A stretch of DNA of 64,000 nucleotides from Ptiloglossa arizonensis (Eukaryota; Arthropoda; Insecta; Hymenoptera; Colletidae): assembly GCF_051014685.1 (NCBI RefSeq), contig NW_027478906.1, positions 124,001 through 188,000 on the forward strand, given 5' to 3'. The notes under the pieces are model-generated. The model was not told the DNA's origin, made no database searches, and worked only from the letters and a program-made list of their open reading frames with translations. Positions 57,371 to 64,000 of the stretch are shown piece after piece; within the stretch, counting starts at the first letter, position 1, and each line of letters opens with the position of its first letter. The translations under genes were made by a program, and so were the position numbers.

Positions 57371-59992
57371 AACTAGGCGGCCTAGGGGAAAATTACACAT
57401 ACCGTTGTAATCGGGCGAGTTACTACTTTCAGATGCAACAGAAATTTTGCGGATTGGTCAATCCGTTCGCGAGATATGGCAGTTTGGATGTAAGAAACGC
57501 TTGAGAAACTCAAAATTTTCGCAGTTCTGATGCTCGAAACGAGTAACTAGTACGGCCTAGGGGAAAGTACGCAAACCGTTGTAATCGGGCGAGTTTCTAC
57601 TTTCAGATGCAACAGAAATTTTGCGGTTTGGTCAATCCGTTCGCGAGATATGGCAGTTTGGAGGTAAGAAACGCTTGAGAAACTCAAAATTTTCCCAGTT
57701 CTGATGCTCGAAACGAGTAACTTGAACGGCCTAGGGGAAAACTACACCTACCGTTGTAATCGGGCGAGTTTCTACTTTCAGATGCAACAGAAATTTTGCG
57801 GATTGGTCAATCCGTTTGCGAGATGTGGCAGTTTGGAGGTAAGAAACGCTTGAGAAACTCAAAATTTTCGCAGTTCTGATGCTCGAAACGAGTAACTTGA
57901 ACGGCCTAGGGGAAAACTACACCTACCGTTGTAATCGGGCGAGTTTCTACTTTCAGATGCAACAGAAATTTTGCGGATTGGTCAATCCGTTTGCGAGATG
58001 TGGCAGTTTGGAGGTAAGAAACGCTTGAGAAACTCAAAATTTTCGCAGTTCTGATGCTCGAAATGAATAACTGGAACGGCCTAGGGGAAAACTACACATA
58101 CCGTTGTAATCGGGCGAGTTTCTACTTTCAGATGCAACAGAAATTTTGCGGATTGGTCAATCCGTTCGCGAGATATGGCAGTTTGGAGGTAAGAAACGCT
58201 TGAGAAACTCAAAATTTTCGCCGTTCTGATGCTCGAAACGAATAACTAGAACGGCCTAGGGGAAAAGTGCGCAAACCGTTGTAATCGGGCGAGTTTCTAC
58301 TTTCAGATGCAACAGAAATTATGCGGATTGATCAATCCGTTTGCGAGATGTGGCAGATTGGAGGTAAGAAACGCTTGAGAAACTCAAAATTTTCGCAGTT
58401 CTGATGCTCGAAACGAATAACTAGAACGGCCTAGGGGAAAAGTGCGCATACCGTTGTAATCGGGCGAGTTTCTACTTTCAGATGCAACAGAAATTTTGCG
58501 GATTGGTCAATCCGTTCGCGTGATATGGCAGTTTGGAGGTAAGAAACGCTTGAGAAACTCAAAATTTTCGCCGTTCTGATGCTCGAAACGAATAACTAGA
58601 ACGGCCTAGGGGAAAAGTGCGCAAACCGTTGTAATCGGGCGAGTTTCTACTTTCAGATGCAACAGAAATTATTCGGATTGATCAATCCGTTTGCGAGATG
58701 TGGCAGATTGGAGGTAAGAAACGCTTGAGAAACTCAAAATTTTCGCAGTTCTGATGCTCGAAACGAATAACTAGAACGGCCTAGGGGAAAAGTGCGCATA
58801 CCGTTGTAATCGGGCGAGTTTCTACTTTCAGATGCAACAGAAATTTTGCGGATTGGTCAATCCGTTCGCGAGATATGGCAGTTTGGATGTAAGAAACGCT
58901 TGAGAAACTCAAAATTTTCGCAGTTCTGATGCTCGAAACGAGTAACTAGTACGGCCTAGGGGAAAGTACGCAAACCGTTGTAATCGGGCGAGTTTCTACT
59001 TTCAGATGCAACAGAAATTTTGCGGTTTGGTCAATCCGTTCGCGAGATATGGCAGTTTGGAGGTAAGAAACGCTTGAGAAACTCAAAATTTTCGCAGTTC
59101 TGATGCTCGAAACGAGTAACTTGAACGGCCTAGGGGAAAACTACATCTACCGTTGTAATCGGGCGAGTTTCTACTTTCAGATGCAACAGAAATTTTGCGG
59201 ATTGGTCAATCCGTTTGCGAGATGTGGCAGTTTGGAGGTAAGAAACGCTTGAGAAACTCAAAATTTTCGCAGTTCTGATGCTCGAAATGAATAACTGGAA
59301 CGGCCTAGGGGAAAACTACACATACCGTTGTAATCGGGCGAGTTTCTACTTTCAGATGCAACAGAAATTTTGCGGATTGGTCAATCCGTTCGCGAGATAT
59401 GGCAGTTTGGAGGTAAGAAACGCTTGAGAAACTCAAAATTTTCGCCGTTCTGATGCTCGAAACGAATAACTAGAACGGCCTAGGGGAAAAGTGCGCAAAC
59501 CGTTGTAATCGGGCGAGTTTCTACTTTCAGATGCAACAGAAATTATGCGGATTGATCAATCCGTTTGCGAGATGTGGCAGATTGGAGGTAAGAAACGCTT
59601 GAGAAACTCAAAATTTTCGCAGTTCTGATGCTCGAAACGAATAACTAGAACGGCCTAGGGGAAAAGTGCGCATACCGTTGTAATCGGGCGAGTTTCTACT
59701 TTCAGATGCAACAGAAATTTTGCGGATTGGTCAATCCGTTCGCGTGATATGGCAGTTTGGAGGTAAGAAACGCTTGAGAAACTCAAAATTTTCGCTGTTC
59801 TGATGCTCGAAATGAATAACTGGAACGGCCTAGGGGAAAACTACACATACCGTTGTAATCGGGCGAGTTTCTACTTTCAGATGCAACAGAAATTTTGCGG
59901 ATTGGTCAATCCGTTCGCGTGATATGGCAGTTTGGAGGTAAGAAACGCTTGAGAAACTCAAAATTTTCGCAGTTCTGATGCTCGAAACGAGT
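57371..59992 (+). repeat. 13-monomer HOR unit, copy 1 (expanded to 15 monomers, 2,622 bp)
   Basis: Delimited by the unusual AACTAGGCGGCC, a 1-bp-deleted subtype at 57371, 59993 and 62265. The unit contains GCGGTTTGGTC, AACTTGAACGG, TTTGCGAGATGTGG, GAAATGAATAACTGG, GCAAACCG and GATGTGGCAGATTGG monomers in fixed order. It is two monomers longer than the next unit because of an internal 350-bp duplication at 58.27-58.97 kb. Confidence 0.85.
58271..58970 (+). repeat. Two-monomer (350 bp) tandem duplication inside the HOR
   Basis: GCAAACCG occurs at 58271 and 58621, and the following GGCAGATTGG at about 58.35 and 58.70 kb, each 350 bp apart. The next HOR unit has this pair only once (about 59.57 kb). 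The duplication accounts for the whole size difference between adjacent units, 2,622 versus 2,272 bp. The second copy has the private AATTATTCGG near 58.67 kb. Confidence 0.85.
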
Positions 59993-62264
59993 AACTAGGC
60001 GGCCTAGGGGAAAATTACACATACCGTTGTAATCGGGCGAGTTTCTACTTTCAGATGCAACAGAAATTTTGCGGATTGGTCAATCCGTTCGCGAGATATG
60101 GCAGTTTGGATGTAAGAAACGCTTGAGAAACTCAAAATTTTCGCAGTTCTGATGCTCGAAACGAGTAACTAGTACGGCCTAGGGGAAAGTACGCAAACCG
60201 TTGTAATCGGGCGAGTTTCTACTTTCAGATGCAACAGAAATTTTGCGGTTTGGTCAATCCGTTCGCGAGATATGGCAGTTTGGAGGTAAGAAACGCTTGA
60301 GAAACTCAAAATTTTCGCAGTTCTGATGCTCGAAACGAGTAACTTGAACGGCCTAGGGGAAAACTACACCTACCGTTGTAATCGGGCGAGTTTCTACTTT
60401 CAGATGCAACAGAAATTTTGCGGATTGGTCAATCCGTTTGCGAGATGTGGCAGTTTGGAGGTAAGAAACGCTTGAGAAACTCAAAATTTTCGCAGTTCTG
60501 ATGCTCGAAACGAATAACTAGAACGGCCTAGGGGAAAAGTGCGCATACCGTTGTAATCGGGCGAGTTTCTACTTTCAGATGCAACAGAAATTTTGCGGAT
60601 TGATCAATCCGTTCGCGAGATATGGCTGTTTGGATATAAGAAACGCTTGAGAAACTCAAAATTTTCGCAGTTCTAATGCTCGAAACGAGTAAGTAGAATG
60701 GCCTAGGGGAAAAGTGCGCATACCGTTGTAATCGGGCGAGTTTCTACTTTCAGATCCAACAGAAATTTTGCGGATTGATCAATCCGTTCGCGAGATATGG
60801 CTGTTTGGATATAAGAAACGCTTGAGAAACTCAAAATTTTCGCAGTTCTAATGCTCGAATCGAGTAACTAGTACGGCCTAGGGGAAAGTACGCACACCGT
60901 TGTAATCGGGCGAGTTTCTACTTTCAGATGCTACAGAAATTTTGCGGATTGGTCAATCCGTTCGCGAGATATGGCAGTTTGGAGGTAAGAAGCGCTTGAG
61001 AAACTCAAAATTTTCGCCGTTCTGATGCTCGAAATGAATAACTGGAACGGCCTAGGGGAAAACTACACATACCGTTGTAATCGGGCGAGTTTCTACTTTC
61101 AGATGCAACAGAAATTTTGCGGATTGGTCAATCCGTTCGCGAGATATGGCAGTTTGGAGGTAAGAAACGCTTGAGAAACTCAAAATTTTCGCCGTTCTGA
61201 TGCTCGAAACGAATAACTAGAACGGCCTAGGGGAAAAGTGCGCAAACCGTTGTAATCGGGCGAGTTTCTACTTTCAGATGCAACAGAAATTTTGCGGTTT
61301 GGTCAATCCGTTCGCGAGATATGGCAGTTTGGAGGTAAGAAACGCTTGAGAAACTCAAAATTTTCGCAGTTCTGATGCTCGAAACGAGTAACTTGAACGG
61401 CCTAGGGGAAAACTACACCTACCGTTGTAATCGGGCGAGTTTCTACTTTCAGATGCAACAGAAATTTTGCGGATTGGTCAATCCGTTTGCGAGATGTGGC
61501 AGTTTGGAGGTAAGAAACGCTTGAGAAACTCAAAATTTTCGCAGTTCTGATGCTCGAAATGAATAACTGGAACGGCCTAGGGGAAAACTACACATACCGT
61601 TGTAATCGGGCGAGTTTCTACTTTCAGATGCAACAGAAATTTTGCGGATTGGTCAATCCGTTCGCGAGATATGGCAGTTTGGAGGTAAGAAACGCTTGAG
61701 AAACTCAAAATTTTCGCCGTTCTGATGCTCGAAACGAATAACTAGAACGGCCTAGGGGAAAAGTGCGCAAACCGTTGTAATCGGGCGAGTTTCTACTTTC
61801 AGATGCAACAGAAATTATGCGGATTGATCAATCCGTTTGCGAGATGTGGCAGATTGGAGGTAAGAAACGCTTGAGAAACTCAAAATTTTCGCAGTTCTGA
61901 TGCTCGAAACGAATAACTAGAACGGCCTAGGGGAAAAGTGCGCATACCGTTGTAATCGGGCGAGTTTCTACTTTCAGATGCAACAGAAATTTTGCGGATT
62001 GGTCAATCCGTTCGCGTGATATGGCAGTTTGGAGGTAAGAAACGCTTGAGAAACTCAAAATTTTCGCTGTTCTGATGCTCGAAATGAATAACTGGAACGG
62101 CCTAGGGGAAAACTACACATACCGTTGTAATCGGGCGAGTTTCTACTTTCAGATGCTACAGAAATTTTGCGGATTGGTCAATCCGTTCGCGTGATATGGC
62201 AGTTTGGAGGTAAGAAACGCTTGAGAAACTCAAAATTTTCGCAGTTCTGATGCTCGAAACGAGT
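59993..62264 (+). repeat. 13-monomer HOR unit, copy 2 (2,272 bp)
   Basis: Bounded by AACTAGGCGGCC at both ends. It includes the broken-stem AAGTAGAATGG (60691) and AGATCCAAC (60.76 kb) monomers, which recur 2,272 bp later (62963 and 63.03 kb), TTCTAATGCTCGAATCG (60.85/63.12 kb) and the ATGCTACAG monomer (60.93/63.20 kb). Confidence 0.85.
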
Positions 62265-64000
62265 AACTAGGCGGCCTAGGGGAAAATTACACATACCGTT
62301 GTAATCGGGCGAGTTTCTACTTTCAGATGCAACAGAAATTTTGCGGATTGGTCAATCCGTTCGCGAGATATGGCAGTTTGGATGTAAGAAACGCTTGAGA
62401 AACTCAAAATTTTCGCAGTTCTGATGCTCGAAACGAGTAACTAGTACGGCCTAGGGGAAAGTACGCAAACCGTTGTAATCGGGCGAGTTTCTACTTTCAG
62501 ATGCAACAGAAATTTTGCGGTTTGGTCAATCCGTTCGCGAGATATGGCAGTTTGGAGGTAAGAAACGCTTGAGAAACTCAAAATTTTCGCAGTTCTGATG
62601 CTCGAAACGAGTAACTTGAACGGCCTAGGGGAAAACTACACCTACCGTTGTAATCGGGCGAGTTTCTACTTTCAGATGCAACAGAAATTTTGCGGATTGG
62701 TCAATCCGTTTGCGAGATGTGGCAGTTTGGAGGTAAGAAACGCTTGAGAAACTCAAAATTTTCGCAGTTCTGATGCTCGAAACGAATAACTAGAACGGCC
62801 TAGGGGAAAAGTGCGCATACCGTTGTAATCGGGCGAGTTTCTACTTTCAGATGCAACAGAAATTTTGCGGATTGATCAATCCGTTCGCGAGATATGGCTG
62901 TTTGGATATAAGAAACGCTTGAGAAACTCAAAATTTTCGCAGTTCTAATGCTCGAAACGAGTAAGTAGAATGGCCTAGGGGAAAAGTGCGCATACCGTTG
63001 TAATCGGGCGAGTTTCTACTTTCAGATCCAACAGAAATTTTGCGGATTGATCAATCCGTTCGCGAGATATGGCTGTTTGGATATAAGAAACGCTTGAGAA
63101 ACTCAAAATTTTCGCAGTTCTAATGCTCGAATCGAGTAACTAGTACGGCCTAGGGGAAAGTACGCACACCGTTGTAATCGGGCGAGTTTCTACTTTCAGA
63201 TGCTACAGAGATTTTGCGGATTGGTCAATCCGTTCGCGAGATATGGCAGTTTGGAGGTAAGAAGCGCTTGAGAAACTCAAAATTTTCGCAGTTCTGATGC
63301 TCGAAACGAGTAACTAGTATGGCCTAGGGGAAAGTACGCATACCGTTGTAATCGGGCGAGTTTCTACTTTCAGATGCAACAGAAATTTTGCGGATTGGTC
63401 AATCCGTTCGGGAGATATGGCAGTTTGGAGGTAAGAAACGCTTGAGAAACTCAAAATTTTCGCAGTTCCGATGCTCGAAACGAGTAACTTGAACGGCCTA
63501 GGGGAAAACTACACCTACCGTTGTAATCGGGCGAGTTTCTACTTTCAGATGCAACTGATATTTTGCGGATTGGTCACTCCGTTCGCGAGATATGGCAGTT
63601 TGGAGGTAAGAAACGCTTGAGAAACTCAAAATTTTCGCAGTTCTGATGCTCGAAACGAATAACTAGAACGACCTAGGGGAAAAGTGCGCATACCGTTGTA
63701 ATCGGGCGAGTTTCTACTTTCAGAAGCAACAGAAACTTTGCGGATTGGTCAATCCGTTCGCGAGATATGGCAGTTTGGAGGTAAGAAACGCTTGAGAAAC
63801 TCAAAATTTTCGCTGTTCTGATGCTCGAAATGAATAACTGGAACGGCCTAGGGGAAAACTACACATACCGTTGTAATCGGGCGAGTTTCTACTTTCAGAT
63901 GCAACAGAAATTTTGCGGATTGGTCAATCCGTTCGCGTGATATGGCAGTTTGGAGGTAAGAAACGCTTGAGAAACTCAAAATTTTCGCAGTTCTGATGCT
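62265..64000 (+). repeat. 13-monomer HOR unit, copy 3 (cut by the window edge)
   Basis: Follows the order of the previous unit to about 63.26 kb. It then switches to the sequence of the 55.8-57.3 kb block: GTATGGCC, GCAGTTCCGATG, AACTGATATT (63551), ACGACCTAGG (63671), AAGCAACAGAAACTTTG and CGCGTGATATGG. The array continues beyond the window; the last monomer starts at 63926 and only 75 bp of it is present. Confidence 0.8.

Larger units (their letters stand above)
1..64000 (+). repeat. Satellite DNA array, 175-bp monomer, ~366 head-to-tail copies
   Basis: Every part of the window aligns to one monomer. I set the phase at the motif AATCCGTTCGCGAG. Monomer starts read directly at the left end are 1, 176, 351, 526, 700, 874, 1048, 1223 and 1398, so lengths are 175 or 174 bp; the last start is 63926. 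Dividing 63,925 bp by these lengths gives about 366 full copies. All copies have the same orientation, with no inversion, spacer, transposon or unique sequence. A consensus monomer hand-counts to 52 A, 45 T, 46 G and 32 C (44.6% GC), so the plus strand is mildly G- and purine-rich. Copies differ mostly by substitutions, many shared in blocks, showing amplification of multi-monomer units. A centromeric or pericentromeric location is inferred from repeat length, HOR structure and the CENP-B-box-like motif. No gene of any kind is supported in the window. Confidence 0.98.

Noticed and set aside
1..64000. CRISPR-like regular repetition
   Set aside because: The repeat unit is 175 bp and directly abutting, with no short repeats separated by unique spacers and no cas genes.
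1..64000. Transposable element or retroelement insertion
   Set aside because: No break in the monomer phase, no terminal repeats, target-site duplications or transposase-like open frames anywhere in the window.
1..64000. Telomeric or rDNA spacer repeats
   Set aside because: No short telomere-type repeats, no rRNA sequence and no promoter-like subrepeats are visible; all sequence fits one monomer.

Overview
The whole 64 kb window is a single uninterrupted tandem array of a satellite DNA. The monomer is 175 bp, with common 173-174 bp variants. All monomers lie head to tail in the same orientation, about 366 full copies plus a 75-bp partial copy at the right edge. I see no protein-coding gene, rRNA, tRNA, transposon, CRISPR array or unique sequence, and neither end of the array is in the window. 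Minus-strand reading frames of up to about 100 codons exist, but they are by-products of the repeat.

Organism: a ~175-bp monomer in nested higher-order repeats (HORs) is typical of eukaryotic centromeric or pericentromeric heterochromatin. A hand count on a consensus monomer gives 44.6% GC and 13 CpG per 175 bp, an observed/expected ratio near 1.5. This argues against a heavily CpG-methylated vertebrate or plant genome and is compatible with an invertebrate. I do not recognise the satellite family and cannot name the species.

Layout. (1) 1-4.1 kb: mixed monomers with traces of a 7-monomer (1,222 bp) HOR. (2) 4.1-24.0 kb: nested 6-, 8-, 11- and 17-monomer units with periods of about 1,048, 1,397, 1,920 and 2,970 bp, including a base-perfect 1,920-bp tandem duplication at 16.4-20.2 kb. 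(3) 24.2-28.1 kb: a 13-monomer block and its 12-monomer tandem copy. (4) 28.9-39.3 kb: an interrupted collinear copy of 5.3-23.9 kb, with differences that are whole numbers of monomers. (5) 36.1-54.27 kb: a very large unit present three times in tandem as 38, 32 and 34 monomers, two copies having lost different internal blocks. (6) 54.3-64 kb: an 873-bp duplication, then a 13-monomer (2.27 kb) HOR, one copy of which carries an extra 2-monomer duplication.

Functional signals inside the monomer: a 17-bp segment resembling the CENP-B box (7 of 9 essential positions); three short dyads with 3-nt loops, one of which becomes perfect through two different single-base variants; an A4T4 tract; and splice-site-like signals that split each monomer into a 57-nt open cassette and a 118-nt intron-like part. 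The most economical reading is a centromere-type satellite evolving by unequal exchange in whole-monomer steps. Centromere identity and any transcription or splicing are inference.
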